From Tachypleus tridentatus (taxonomy: Eukaryota > Arthropoda > Merostomata > Xiphosura > Limulidae): a DNA stretch of 64,000 bases. Position 1 is the stretch's first letter. The number at the start of each line of letters is the position of its first letter. Location: NCBI RefSeq assembly GCF_004210375.1, contig NW_027467782.1:34027771-34091770 (forward strand), in the 5' to 3' direction. This document shows, piece after piece, positions 11,845-24,239 of the stretch. The position numbers and the translations under genes were made by a program. The notes below the pieces were generated by a model. The model did no database searches. It was given only the letters and a program-made list of their open reading frames with translations, and was not told the origin of the DNA.

Positions 11845-12268
11845 ATAACAAACAGTATTTCCAATCAGGAAGTGTCTACTTTTCTCAGATAGCTTTAAGA
11901 TAATTCACAATTGGGGATGGTAATAAACCATGGTGGGATGGGCTGACCAGTGGATACAGCAATGTCAGGACATACAATTCATCCAACTATGACTGGATAT
12001 GAAGGCTAAAAGGAGCAATGGCATTCCGTCTGGTCTGAAAAAGCATGAGCCAGGGAAAAAACACAACCCTAGATGGGATGCTTTAGTTAGGAACAAGTTT
12101 CAAAGCATATAGTAAAGACAGTTGAAAATGGCAGAGGTGCAAAAAAGGTTCATGAGACTATGTATAAGCTCTGAACTGGGGAAGACCCCTAGTGCAGAGC
12201 TGAATCCTGATGATGAATCTGTCAGCATCTTGCAGGCCAATGGTCACTGGCAGAGCCATAGACCAGTG

Positions 12269-12525
12269 ATTCATAGTCGAGGTGGCCGAGCATAATCCAA
12301 GTGTGTTAAGATTCGAATTCCCATCACATCAAACATGCTCACTTTTCAGCCATGGGGCATTATAATGTGACATTCAATCACACTATTTGTGGGTAAAGAG
12401 GAGCCCATGAGTTGGCGGTGGATGGTGATGACTAGCTGCCTTCCCTCTAGTCTTACACTGCTAAATTAGGGACAGCTAGCACAGGTAGCCCTCGGTAGCT
12501 TTGCACGAAATTCAAAACAAGCAAA
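12269..12525 (+). mobile_element. SINE nested in the RNase H LINE
   Basis: A 257-bp SINE in plus orientation has a tRNA-like head with a B-box-like AGATTCGAATTCC, the conserved body and an A-rich tail. It is flanked by 13-bp repeats CCATAGaCCAGTG (12256-12268) and CCATAGtCCAGTG (12526-12538), which differ by one base. The orthologous position in the LINE copy at 48.5 kb carries no SINE. Confidence 0.92.
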
Positions 12526-12752
12526 CCATAGTCCAGTGTCGGTCAAATAAGAGCACGATATATCTTTAGCATAGAACATCGATCCACTCCACAAGTGATG
12601 GAAGAGAGGACAAGGAGGATGTTCAGTGCTCTTGTACATTTGACCTGTAGCTGCTTTGTGGTATAAAGGTCAGCTTACGGTCAAAGATAAGCCCCAAGAA
12701 CTTAGTCTCAAAGACCTCAGGCAGCACAACTTCACCGCTATGGAGTTCAGGA

Positions 12753-13088
12753 TCAGGACGAATACCCCATTGGTGACAGAATTGCGCAAACTGTTTTAGT
12801 GAGAGAGAGAAGGTAAAGCCCTTTGCTGATCCACTTCAGTAAACAATTGAGAGCAGTTTGTAGCTGCCGCTCAATATACCTCATGTTCAATGACTGGCAT
12901 GAGATGTGAAAGTCGTCGATATAGAGCGTGTTTGCAACAGTGAGAGGGAGTTGTTCAGTGATGGCATTAATTTTATACTGAAAAGTGTGACATTCAGAAC
13001 ACAGCCCCAAGAGACTCCAAGTTTCTACAGAAAAAAAATGGTAAAGTGTTGAACCCACATGAACTTGGAATTGCCTGACCATTAACAA
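12753..13088 (-). pseudogene. Reverse transcriptase fragment of the RNase H LINE
   Basis: The frame contains LYIDDFHISC, the RT catalytic box with both aspartates, followed by LNMRYIERQLQTALNCLLKW, which is the usual helix-rich stretch after the box in jockey/I-type RTs. It is cut by frameshifts on both sides, so no full RT remains. Confidence 0.78.
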
Positions 13089-13499
13089 ATTTTTTAATAA
13101 ATGTGGGCAAATGGCCGTAACCCATTATGCTGTCTCACAAAATGCCATATCTCCATGTTGTATTATAAGCCTTCTCAATGTCAAAGAATATTGATACAAG
13201 ATGTTTGAGAAGGCTTTTCTGACTGACGTTTCAAGTGACAATCAGGTGGTCCATGGTGGAGTGCTGTCAAACCCACAATGGGTGGGAGAGGAGGTTTGTG
13301 TCATTCAAGAACCAAACTAGACAAGCATTAACCATCCTTTCTGAGGTTTTACAGAGACAGCTCACTAGATAGTAGATTTGAAGGAATCTTGGGATCATTC
13401 CCAGGCTGAGAAGAAAAGGTAAGGACAGTTGCCTGTTGTACCAGGCATCAGGAAAAAACATTCTCCTGCCAGACCTGAGGTCATAAACAATCAGAAGAA

Positions 13500-15230
13500 T
13501 AGTAAGAGAAGCAGGAGATAGAAGTGGTGCAGCATTTCATAGTGTACATCATCAGGTCCAACTGATGTACTTCCAGACTGATGAAGGGCCAGTTTGAGTT
13601 TCACCAGTGTAAAGGGATGATTAGAATCATAGAGATATTCAGCTCAAAGGACAGAAGTGTTTGCTCTTCCTGAGTCTTGATGGCTAAAAAGGTGGAGGAA
13701 GAAGCAGAAGTGCTAGATTCCCAACAAAGTTTTCACCTAGAGTATCAGCAATGCTCCAGGTATCAGCTACTTCCTGACCATCAGGGAGCAAGATCGAGAG
13801 GGATGGAATTATACTGCCCATTGACCTTCTGAACCTTGTCATATATGACTTTAGAACTGGTGGTAGAAGATATGCTAGTCATGAACTTAATTCAAGATTC
13901 CCTTTGGCTTTGGCATCTTACCCACTAAGCACATTTCTAAAACTCAAATCAGTTTCAAAGAGTTGATCTCAAGCTGTCAACAACCATGTGACAGTTGAGT
14001 TACAAATATCCTTAATGAAAAGCATGCATCAACTTATTAAAAGTTCTCCAATGTTCTTACCTTCCATGACTTATTGTGCAGACACTAAGAAAACATAAAA
14101 AAGTCCTGCTTTCCCAACATAAAGAAGACTTAACTGTTTGCTGTTGTGGTTCTAAGAATGAAAGTAAAAAATAATATGTAACAAATGTCAACCACATTAC
14201 AACTGCTACATCCATGCTAGTAAGACCTTGTTTAATGCCAGGACTTATAGGTCCATCTGGGATATGACAGACACAACAGTGAATGAGATGCTATTTATGA
14301 TGAATTTCTCCCAGTTGTGTATAAGAATATATTATAGAGGTATGTAACTATCTGCAATTCACTTTGATTCTAACAATATAAAACTCAAATCAATTAACTT
14401 TCCTCCAAAACACTAAGAGCAAATATCCCATTGAAGAGAGAACAGTGTGTGTCATACAGAACACGGTTCCAGAAGAAAGAGCTCTTAAGCTCCTAGGAAG
14501 GTAAGAAGCTGGGCATTAACAAATGAGGTAAGTGATAAAACAGAGTTTAAGTAGGATTCTGAACTACAGTAAAGATCATGAGAGGAATTTAGTGAAGCAG
14601 ACTAACCTGGAAGATATTCTTTTCTGGAGGGGTGCCTTCCTCTTCATGTGCACTCATTAACAATAAATACAAATGTATAAATGGGGTTAAGAAAAAAAAA
14701 CTTGTAGAACCACAGAAATTTTCAGGTCTGGTCAAAGTAGTGGCAATCACATGTGAACGGGGTCAGAGTGCAAACTACTATCTTAATTTTGTAATGGAAA
14801 TTTCTCAGTAGTAGCTAAAACTGGGAATGTTCCTGGGAATAAAGGATCTTTTATTTTAATTTGAAAAGAATGGCCAAGTTAGTTGGCACCAAGGAACATC
14901 ACAAAAATAAAACAGAGCCAAGTATGGAAACGACCATTCTTTCACAGTAAAATGGGAAAAGTAAATAAAAGTTAGGAAAATAAATAAAAGACAGATATAT
15001 GGTGATCCCCATCTTGAATAGAATTATAAGACGGTGTTTTGTCTTCAATGTTTTGAAGGCTACATAAGATAGGAAAGGTACCTGCAGGTGCCATTAGCCA
15101 CCAAATAACATCCTCTGTCAAGTTCAAGAAAGCATCACTATCTCTAAGAGCTCCAGCATAAAAGATTGAACTACTTTGAGGGCAAATGCAAAGGTATGTA
15201 TCATATACATATGTTAGGGTTGGGGTGGCT
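13500..15230. other. Unresolved repeat-like stretch, possibly the 5' part of the LINE
   Basis: It contains no clear host exon. On the minus strand at about 15000-15220 a frame without ATG stays open and includes LRDSDAFLNLTEDVIWWLM, which could be a remnant of the LINE's 5' region. I recognise no domain. Confidence 0.3.
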
Positions 15231-15281
15231 CCGCTGAAGGCGACAAGAGATATTTACAAAATAGATGGAAAATAATGGACC

Positions 15282-15840
15282 AGTACAAGTATCATAAGAT
15301 ACTGATCCATCATGATATACCCAGTGGTTTATGTATTATTGGTAATGGATTCTACTACCAAGAAGATAATGACTTCAAACACTCATCCAACTTCAGTACA
15401 AGTATCATCAGATACTGATCCATCATGGTATACCCAGTGGTTTATGTATTATTGGTAATGGTTCTACTACCAGAAGATAATGACTTCAAACACTCATCAA
15501 CTTAAGTACAAGTATCATCAGATACTGATCCATCATGGTATACCCAGTGGTTTATGTATTATTGGTAATGGATTCTACCAAGAAGATAATGACTTCAAAC
15601 ACTCATCAACTTAAGTACAAGTATCATCAGATACTGATCCATCATGATATACCCAGTGGTTTATGTATTATTGGTAATGGATTCTACTACCAAGAAAATA
15701 ATGACTTCAAACACTCATCCAACTTAAGTACAAGTATCATCAGATACTGATCCATCATGGTATACCCAGTGGTTTATGTCATTATTGATAATGGATTCTA
15801 CTAACAAGAAGATAAAGACTTCAAACACTCATCCAACTTA
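15282..15840 (+). repeat. ~111-bp tandem array derived from a Tc1-like transposase
   Basis: Five units start at 15282, 15395, 15505, 15614 and 15727 (periods 113, 110, 109 and 113). Each begins AGTACAAGTATCATCAGATA. Translated in plus orientation, a unit reads HHDIPSGLCIIGNGFYYQ followed by EDNDFKHSSN. This corresponds to the Tc1-family segment around the second catalytic aspartate, where the usual motif is FQQDNDPKHTS. The array leads directly into the remaining C-terminal part of the same transposon at 15840, so it arose by tandem duplication inside the element. Confidence 0.88.
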
Positions 15841-16230
15841 TGCAGAAATTGGTTAGCTAAGAAAGAAGCTGCTGGAACCATTCAAATGATGCAATGGTCC
15901 CTACAGAGTCCCAGTCTCAACTCAATTGAGTAGATCTGGGATTTGATAAATCAAAACTTCACAGAACAAAAGTTTCTTCCAAAGAAATTTTATGGGGTGT
16001 ATTAGAGACACTTAGAAGAATATCCTACAAGAAACTTTAATTAAATATTTTACAACCATGCATGAAAGATGGGACAACTAGCACTTCCACCAAGTTTCTG
16101 TTGTACTGAATATGAAGATTAATACACTTCTGATGTTTCACGTGTGATTAATTTTCTATTGTCCTGTGAAAGTAATTGGATGCCTAATTTTTTACTTTGT
16201 CCTTAAGTTTTGCACAGTACTGTATATGAT
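15840..16230 (+). mobile_element. Tc1-like transposon, 3' remnant
   Basis: The frame includes MQWSLQSPSLNSIE, then a stop, then IWDL. This is the decayed form of the Tc1 signature W-P-x-Q-S-P-D-L-N-P-I-E-x-x-W containing the last catalytic residue. Here the Asp of SPDLNP has become Ser and a stop follows the Glu. The remnant ends with TTTTGCACAGTACTG, which looks like a terminal inverted repeat. Only this 3' part and the amplified segment upstream survive. Confidence 0.85.
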
Positions 16231-16240
16231 TGTGAAAAGT

Positions 16241-16391
16241 ATCAAACATACTGTTGGTGCCAACATGCTTTGTATTCACTGTGAAAAAAAACCTATGCAC
16301 AGAACAGGTGAAGAAAAAAGTCCCATACTATCTGTGTATAGGTTTTGTCATAGTGAATATAAAGAATGTTGACACCAATAGCATGTTTGAT
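16241..16391. repeat. Fold-back sequence with ~70-bp arms
   Basis: The arm 16241-16312 (beginning ATCAAACATACTGTTGGTGC) is an imperfect reverse complement of 16319-16391 (ending ACCAATAGCATGTTTGAT). A transcript would form a long imperfect hairpin with a very short loop. It lies just after the Tc1-like terminus. It may be a small fold-back (MITE-like) element or a hairpin RNA precursor. Confidence 0.8.
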
Positions 16392-17537
16392 ATACAGTCA
16401 ATATTTACATTGTTCTAAATAGAAGATAATTTACATGAAAGATTCTGCAAAACCTGCTCTTCCTATTGGTTATAAGGATACCATACAAGTTAAAACTGTC
16501 ACTTAGCAATAGAGCTTCTAATTTGTAAGTGAGCATGGCTTATCTTGAACTAAGAACATTTTATAATACTTTCCTCAGGACAAGTTTTTGGAATGTAATC
16601 AAATTACTCATAAGCAACCTGTGTAAGTGTACTTTGAAAATCAACATGTTAATGTAGACATTCTATACCAGTTGTTAAAGTTGAGATTCACAACCACAGA
16701 AGCATCACATAACAACAAAGCTATTGTTAATTATTGTTTTAGAGGTTTATTTTGAAGTAAAGAAATTCAAACTCAAATAATACAAAACTTTGAATTGCAG
16801 CATACCTTATAATAATAATGTGATTATAATGCACTGAGAGTAAAACGATTTAATTAAATATTGAAATGTAACTCAGTAATGTGCACAGAAAGCAGTTTAC
16901 AACAAGTATTATTCTGATATGGTTAAGCTATTCAGGAACATTACAGTAAAGATTCAGACCAACTGCACAACCAATTTACCAATGCAATTAGAACAGCCCC
17001 AGATTAGATGGGAAAAAAACAAACCTGCTATGTGTATAAGGCCTTCTGAAAAAGTATATGGAGCATCAAGGGTAAAGATATTACAACTGAAGACAAAATG
17101 AGCTGAAGGGTCCTTGAACAAAGGAAGGAAGGAGGTTTGTGGCAGATAAGGTAGCTCTGTAACCAGTTATGAAGGAAGCTGAGAAGCCATAATTATGAAA
17201 CAAGAACACGAAAAAAAAGAAAATTGTTGAAAATTTGGAAAATAGTGCCTAATGCACAAACTCTGGAGCAGTGGAAAAGTTTGTCTTGAATCTTGGGGGT
17301 TCTTATAGGTGACTACTTGAACATTCCTTTCTTAGTCAATCAATCTACTGTGAAAGAGAATTTGGTTTCTTTGAGAAAGGATTAAGTACAGCCAAATATG
17401 TAACTGTTTATGTCTAATGTGAAAATATTACTTCTGAGGTCGTTATGAGGTAGTGCTGACATAGTAATTGGACAAATTTATACTAGAAAGCTAAAATAGT
17501 AAAAAAAAACATGATAAGCTAGCCAAAATAAAGAAGC

Positions 17538-17543
17538 TTTATT
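17538..17543 (-). promoter_or_regulatory. Poly(A) signal of the five-exon gene
   Basis: AATAAA on the minus strand lies 27 nt past the TAA stop at 17571. This spacing implies a very short 3' UTR. Its position right after an open exon supports the terminal-exon call. Confidence 0.6.
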
Positions 17544-17570
17544 TGAATTATCTTATACACTTATTTCTCT

Positions 17571-17718
17571 TCAGCTATTTTCCTTATGTGGTGGCCATTG
17601 CCTTCTTCATCAGAAGTGTAAAATTGATCAATTAATCCAGATGCCAAGCCTCCATCATATGACCTCAAAGCCAATATAATTTCCCTATCCTTTTTATTTT
17701 GATAAAGGAGTACTTTTC
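17571..17718 (-). CDS. Terminal exon of an unidentified conserved gene (exon E)
   Basis: The open frame ends in TAA at 17571-17573, with AATAAA just downstream. The encoded C-terminus includes REIILALRSYDGGLASGLID, then QFYTSDEEGN, and ends IRKIAEEK. Two acceptors fit (exon edge at 17718 or 17712), and both accept the single base left by exon D. The sequence has the amphipathic look of a helical-repeat protein tail, but I cannot name it. Confidence 0.6.
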
Positions 17719-18320
17719 CTCAAGACTATGAGTTGTTAGTTCTAAGGAATTACCATTACATTATGCAAAGGGAGCAACACAGTGATTGCAGCTGTGGTCA
17801 CACAGTAACCATGTAGCATTATGCACTTACTATATACTGGTGACTAGATATCATATATGAAAATATTTACAAGATATCCAGATTTTGATGAAGCATATTC
17901 TATGTGGAGATTTTTTGTATATCTTAGTTAAAGCTTTAAAATAATCATAATTATGTACAGAAAAATAAAATGATACCAATCTATAAGCTTGATCCAATTT
18001 TCACCACAAAATTTATAAATTGAAAGCTCAATGATAAAATTAACCAGAAGCTCTCACCTCAACCAGATGAATGGTAGAACAATACAATATTGTTCCATCC
18101 ACTGAATATACCAATGGTGTATAACCTAGAACACAGACTGTCTTCTCAACACTGAACTAAGACGGGTTTCTAATTCCTGTATGTTGCTTTCAAGAAATAA
18201 GGGAAAAAAAATAAACAATTATTATCCAAATTTTAAGACTATTAAATTGCTTTAACACTAGAAACTTTCTTTTTTTTTTTTTAAAGTTCCCAGAATATTT
18301 TTGTTCTTATTCTTATAAGC

Positions 18321-18440
18321 TTTTATGGGTTGCATACATCTAGAGCATAAGGGTTGGCTACTTTGGTTTCTTTAGTAAGTCCCAATACAGAGACCAAAGT
18401 AGCAACCACTCTAAATGCAGCCAAATGCAGCCCATAAAAA
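18321..18440. repeat. Fold-back sequence with ~50-bp arms
   Basis: The arm 18321-18373 (TTTTATGGGTTGCAT, then GGTTGGCTACTTTGGTTTCT) pairs imperfectly with 18389-18438 (AGAGACCAAAGTAGCAACC, then ATGCAGCCCATAA) around a loop of about 15 nt. The 3' arm has a small internal duplication of AAATGCAGCC. It is independent of the fold-back at 16.2 kb. It is likely a MITE-like fold-back; a microRNA-type hairpin cannot be excluded. Confidence 0.75.
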
Positions 18441-19087
18441 AATTTAAATCTGTCACAATCTACTTTAGCCAAAACTACCTAAAATATTTTTGTTACACCT
18501 GAAATTTATTTGGTAAAGAGATCAGTCAGACTTATGTATTATCAAATATGTAAATGTTATTTTATTGTTATTCCAATTTGATTATAAAAATTTAATATAA
18601 ACAATTCTAAGAAGTTATGAGTGAAAGTAAAGAAGAATATGTCAACCACACAAAATGTCTCATATCCAGTGCTGGTGAGGCTTTTCACCAATAACAGGGC
18701 TCATCATTCTGGGTGAGATGTGGCTGACATGGTAGTTGTCTTGCTTTTTTTATATCAGCAGTTGCATGAGCAGAAACTACAATGATGTGAACTAAATTAT
18801 GTAAGTCATTCATAAGTCAGATTACAGTTGGAATTAATAACATAATATTTAGTTATTTATTTTTAACAACATTTATTATTTTTACTTGAATTAACAGAAA
18901 GAAGAACAAGGAAATCAGCAATAAAATAAACTTTAAAATGATTTATATCTAACTCAACCTTTAATAAAATAAACTTAAAATGCAACAAATACCTAGAACT
19001 AAGATTGTGAATTATCTAACAGATAAAACTGGATTACAAATGAAATAAAAACGTTAGATACTATAATATAAAGATATGTGTTTATAC

Positions 19088-19169
19088 CTGTGTTTAGATT
19101 CTGACAAGTAGTTTGAATGTCTGGTAAGCCACTTGCACTAAGGACATTTTGCATCACACTTAATGTGGC
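19088..19169 (-). CDS. Exon D of the unidentified gene
   Basis: This 82-nt exon has a strong acceptor (TTTTGTTTTTTACCAG) and donor (ACAG|GTATAA). It begins in phase 0, matching the end of exon C, and leaves one base for exon E. The peptide reads ATLSVMQNVLSASGLPDIQT and ends TCQNLNT. It lies 1.4 kb from exon E and about 10.6 kb from exon C. Confidence 0.6.
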
Positions 19170-20073
19170 CTGGTAAAAAACAAAATGCATATTACGTTAT
19201 CATTCTCACAAAAATAACAAGTCTTTAGACCTAAAAACATTACAGAAACTAAACTTTCTAAACAAATTCAAATAAAACAAAATATGCCTCCAGCTTCAGC
19301 ATGCTAAAGATATATTTTTCTAACTGAAGTATGGATATACACATAAAAAAACTTACAAAAAAAATAAAACACTAAGACATTTCTTTAATTCATTTTAATT
19401 ATTTATCTAAAAAGATGAATTTTTCTTGTTTGAATGTGTTACTGATAACACAGACTTCTATGATATTTTCATTAACCTTTTGATCTGGAATATATAAACT
19501 ACCGAAAAGTTGTTTATCAAGAATACAATTAAAGTTACAGGCAATGAAGTTTGTGTTTTAAGTAGAAATAATTTGAAGCACAAACATCAAATGAATGCAC
19601 ATGAAAAAACCTATATTCTATAACACACTAGAAAATGAAGCTTTTTTATTTTTCAAAGCTAGCTAATTTAAGTATTGTTAAGAAGAGCATTTATTAGGTC
19701 ATTTTATATGAAATGGCTTATTTTCATAGTAGAACAGTGACTGTGATTAGAATAAGCTGAATACAGTAACTTGACTGTATGCTATTTGATACTGATGAAG
19801 GTGCTGTGTTTTACATTTGCCTGTCATGTCAAGTTGTATTATAATTGTTTTGTATTTCTTTGGAACCCTACACAAGATGATTTCTTCAAAGAACTGAAAC
19901 TACTTTTTTGATATGAGCTCAAATTGGCAAAAAAAATGCAGTCAAGGTTGCTAAAACATCAATTTGGCACTGGAACAAGGGAATACTTCTCAAACTACTA
20001 TTCGTTCTGGTAATAGGAACCTCGAGAATAAACACTGAGGAAGGTTTCAATCTGTTGTGAATGAAGAAACAGT

Positions 20074-20632
20074 AAGTGCTACTGCATAAGCTAGCCCACA
20101 CATGACAGTTCATATTAAGTGCTACTGCATAAGCAAGCCCCACACATGACAGTTCATATTAAGTGCTACTGCGCCAAGCAAGCCCCCACATGACAGTTCA
20201 TATTAAGTGCTACTGCATAAGCTAGCCCACGCATGACAGTTCATATTAAGTGCTACTGCATAAGCTAGCCCACACATGACAGTTCATATTGGGTGCTACT
20301 GCATAAGCTAGCCCACATGACAGTTCATATTAAGTGCTACTGCATAAGCTAGCCACACATGACAGTTCATATTAAGTGCTACTGCATATAAGCTAGCCCA
20401 CACATGACAGTTCATATTAAGTGCTACTGCATAAGCTTGCCCACACATGACAGTTCATATTAAGTTAACTGCTGCATAAAGCTAGCCCACACATGACAGT
20501 TCATATTAAGTGCTACTGCATGGCTAGCCCACACATGACAGTTCATATTAAGTGCTACTGCATAAGCTAGCCCCACATGACAGTTCATATTAAGTGCTCA
20601 CTGCATGAGGCTAGCCCACACATGACAGTTCA
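20074..20632. repeat. 43-bp minisatellite, about 13 units
   Basis: The unit is AAGTGCTACTGCATAAGCTA followed by GCCCACACATGACAGTTCATATT. Copies differ mostly by 1-4 bp indels around CATAAGCTAGCCCAC, so the units range roughly from 40 to 46 bp. It lies in the large intron between exons D and C of the minus-strand gene. Unit identity is high, so it is young or homogenised. Confidence 0.93.
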
Positions 20633-20899
20633 GGCACTTTCAGTGGACTGAAGTTTCCAGTGCAACTGTTTCTCATCACCTGGCTGCAATCAGAAAGTTA
20701 AAATTTGGGCAAGAGGTACCACATGAACTGATAGAAGAGCAGAAAACTGGTTAGGAACAAGAGGGAGTCATTCTTAAAGCAAAGCATTACCTATGACAAG
20801 AAGTGGATCCTATATGGAAAAAAAAAACCTATGCAGAAAATATAGCATACTTTGATTATTAAAACTGGTGTTTGTAAAAAAATATGGAGTTTAATTTTT

Positions 20900-21640
20900 A
20901 CATATACAGTCAACCATGAAACAAACTACTACATCAACAAAACCACTGTAATAACTGAATGTCAAAAAGATTATTGTACTATTAAAACTTTAACTGTACT
21001 AAATAGATGTGACATCATACTAAGAGGACATACCATAGTGTTAAGAAGATACCAAACCATCCTCAGTGTAAAAAACAAGCATCCTCAATAATCATCAACA
21101 AGTACCCTGAAGTATCAGTATTCCCAGAAGAAAACTGTGGTAACACAACATCAACATGAACACTGTACTAATATAGCAACATAAAGATCATTGTACTGAC
21201 AATGCATAAACAAGGATACAATAATTAACAATATACTAGAATAACTGTAGTGTACAGGTTAATATGTTCACTGTACTAATATGCATTAACAAGATCAATA
21301 TGCTGAAACAACAGCCAAAAGATATCTAAGGTAACAGAATGCCTACAAAGTCATTATAATAAGAGCACATCATAAAGCTAGTATACTGTCTGTTCATGAT
21401 GCAATGTATACAGGATAATGACAAAAAAAAAAAAAGAGAGAGAGAGAAAAATATTACCACACTGACAACACAACTGTATATATATATATATATATTCAGG
21501 GAACCATCAAGCCAACACAAACCAGAATAACAAAACGTTATGATAACATAAAATAACTAAAAGATCACTGCAATAAAGGAACAGATAAAAATCCATTGTA
21601 CAAGAACATATATAACAACACTGTATTAACTCTCTCAACA
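20900..21640. repeat. Highly diverged repeat tract related to the 23.1-23.9 kb array
   Basis: Words such as ACATCAACAAAACCACTGTA, GTACTAA and ACAAG recur at irregular spacing. They match the unit of the cleaner array at 23.1-23.9 kb. A (TA)n run lies at 21476-21495. This appears to be the old, degenerate flank of one large array. Confidence 0.5.
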
Positions 21641-23179
21641 CAGCCTTGATCTGTATGACTGACCATGTGACCACCTTGTGCTTGTTTACAGTCTGTTTAG
21701 ATTTTAATACTTCTAACTTTCAAAGTGGTATATTTTCAAAATCTGGCAATGTTTCAGTTAATATTACAAGTCTCTAACATACAAAAATCATATTTAATTA
21801 AATAAAATAAAGATTTGTCCCTATGATAATTTGTTTTGAATAATCTGTGTGAAAAGTTATTTTAATGTTAAAATTAAAAATACCTTTGTATATAACCCTA
21901 AGACCTCCATAAATACATTTCAAACATTTTTTCAGTAAATCTTGATAGTTTATATGTTATTTTTCTAACCCAACTCAAAACAGGATTGATTAACTTGACT
22001 GACCTTGAAACCACCAAAAACAATAAAATAAATTAAAAAAAACCCTGAATTACACTTTCTTCTTTCTAGAATGACTTCATATTGCAAGAAGAAACTACAT
22101 TCATTTATCCTAAGTAGCTCTTAGTTTGTAACACTTGATATCTATAATTAAGGTTTATCACCATTTAAACTGCAACAAACTACTGTCAAGCCATTATAAG
22201 ATGTAAAATCAAGTCAAGAAACATCCAGCTCACATTACGCTTATCGAGATTACATTACCCATGAGCTACTACAACTAGTACAACAAGCTCAAGTGTCTCG
22301 TGTAAAAAAAATTATACTTATTGTTGATTTTACTTTATCTTAACTTAAAATATCCTTACTATTTTTTTACATTTTAATTGCTTTTATAATTATACACAAA
22401 AAATAAACATAAACAAATAAATAAATGAAACACTTGAACAATCTACACTGTTTCTCTTGATTGTTGAAGAGAGTTAACCATAACTTTTAATGCTACTTAT
22501 ATTATCGCAATTTATAATTTTATTTCATTAAATAATGCTACAAACAACATAGACTATAACATGCAAAATTTACACATCACTCAAAATTTACTAGCTTTCT
22601 AGATCTGTGACAAGAGTCATTACAAATTAATCCAAGCTAGTCATTTCTCAATGGAACGTTGGTTATACAGAAGAAAATATTGTGAAATACATCATTTGAT
22701 AGAATGAAAACCTTAACTGTCTATTAGTTATAGGTAACATACAGTTAAGCATAAAGAGAACTATGAACACAACTTGAAAGAGAGGATGTGACAGCAGGAG
22801 TCTGACTTTCTATTCAGTAGAAAAAAATGTTGAAGACTATATTTAATGTGGTTTATCTGAGCAATGATGATTTTAGAGAAAGTAGTTTTCATTCAATTTC
22901 ATACTTCTTCCATGGGTGGTGGATAAAATCTGCCATGAGAGCATGTGTCATGTGTGTCACACTAGGAAATATTCAGGATTTTTTAAGATAGTGCGTTGCA
23001 AAATTAAGAGCTGATTATTTATATGTTATTAAAATATGGTTTATTAACAAAGGTTTTATGCTATTCTAATTGGCATACCATAACCATGAAGTTGTTTAAT
23101 AAAATATTCAAGGTAAGACACTAAAACATTGTGTCATGTTCAGCACCCAGTGCGATGGGGTTAAAGGAAGAGATAAGAC

Positions 23180-23885
23180 AATTGTACTATAACATCAACA
23201 AAACTACTGTGCTAAAGGAATACAAACCAGAGCATTACACCAACAAAACAAAACACCACTATAATAAAGGAATAAATTCAAGTCTACTATACCAGAATAT
23301 CAATAACACTACTGTAATAATGGAACAAAAACATGACTACTGTACCAGAATGTCAATAACACTACTATATTAAAGGAACAAAAACATGACTACTGTACCA
23401 GAACATCAGTAACACCACTATACTAAAGGAACAGAAACAAGACTATTGTACTAGAACACCCATAACACCACTGTATTAAAAAAACATAAACAAGACTGCT
23501 GTACCAGAACATTAATAACACCCCCTGCTCTAGAGGAACAGAAACAATGAGTATATCAGAATATCAATAACATCACTGTACCTAAAGGACAGAAACAAGA
23601 TTACTATACCAGAACACCACTGCACTAAGTGAACAGAAACAAGATGACTGTACCAGAACATCAATAACACCACTGTAATAAAGGAACAGAAACAAGACTA
23701 CTATACCAGAAACTCAATAACACCACTATACTAACTAAACAGAAACAGTACTAATGTACCAGAACATTAATAATGCCACTGTACCTAAGGAACAGAAACA
23801 AGACTAATGTACCAGAACATCAATAAACACCACTGTAGCTAAAGAACAAAAACAAGACTAATGTACCAGAACATCGGTACTAAAG
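23180..23885. repeat. Diverged ~54-bp minisatellite, about 13 units
   Basis: The unit resembles ACCAGAACATCAATAACACC, then ACTGTACTAAAGGAACAGAA, then ACAAGACTACTGT. Units have many substitutions and small indels, which indicates age. Short open frames here are translations of the repeat, not genes. Confidence 0.82.
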
Positions 23886-24239
23886 AAATGTTTTTGACTG
23901 TACTAAGTCATGAACAGTGTAATAATAGCACAGTAACATTAGTGTACTTAAGATGAGGTTAACAAGACTACAATGCTAACATTTAGTTCTATGTAGGTAA
24001 TCTAAGTAATTGTTAACAACACACAAATGTACTACATTATCTTAGTTAGAAAATTATAGAGGAATCCATCAGTAACAACAGAGCATTTTACAATGTGAGG
24101 TGCACATAACATGAAACTTATTATTAACATAAACATAATATATTCATTGACCCTCTGGGTGGAGAATGGCAGCTCTTCAGGATGGACATACATGGTTATC
24201 AATACCTAGCAGTTTTCGTATTAGTAGTAAAGTATTCTA

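Larger units (their letters stand above)
11000..13500 (-). mobile_element. Decayed LINE with RT and RNase H domains
   Basis: The minus strand keeps fragments in the order RT (13.1-12.75 kb, with LYIDDFHIS matching the catalytic F/Y-x-D-D box) then RNase H (11.85-11.6 kb, with IPVYTDGSKSGD matching the first catalytic aspartate). RT followed by RNase H is the architecture of I-group and some jockey-group non-LTR retrotransposons. Many stops and frameshifts show it is dead. A SINE splits it at 12269-12525. A shorter copy of the same family lies at 47.7-48.65 kb. The ends are not defined; the 5' side may reach 15.2 kb. Confidence 0.8.
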
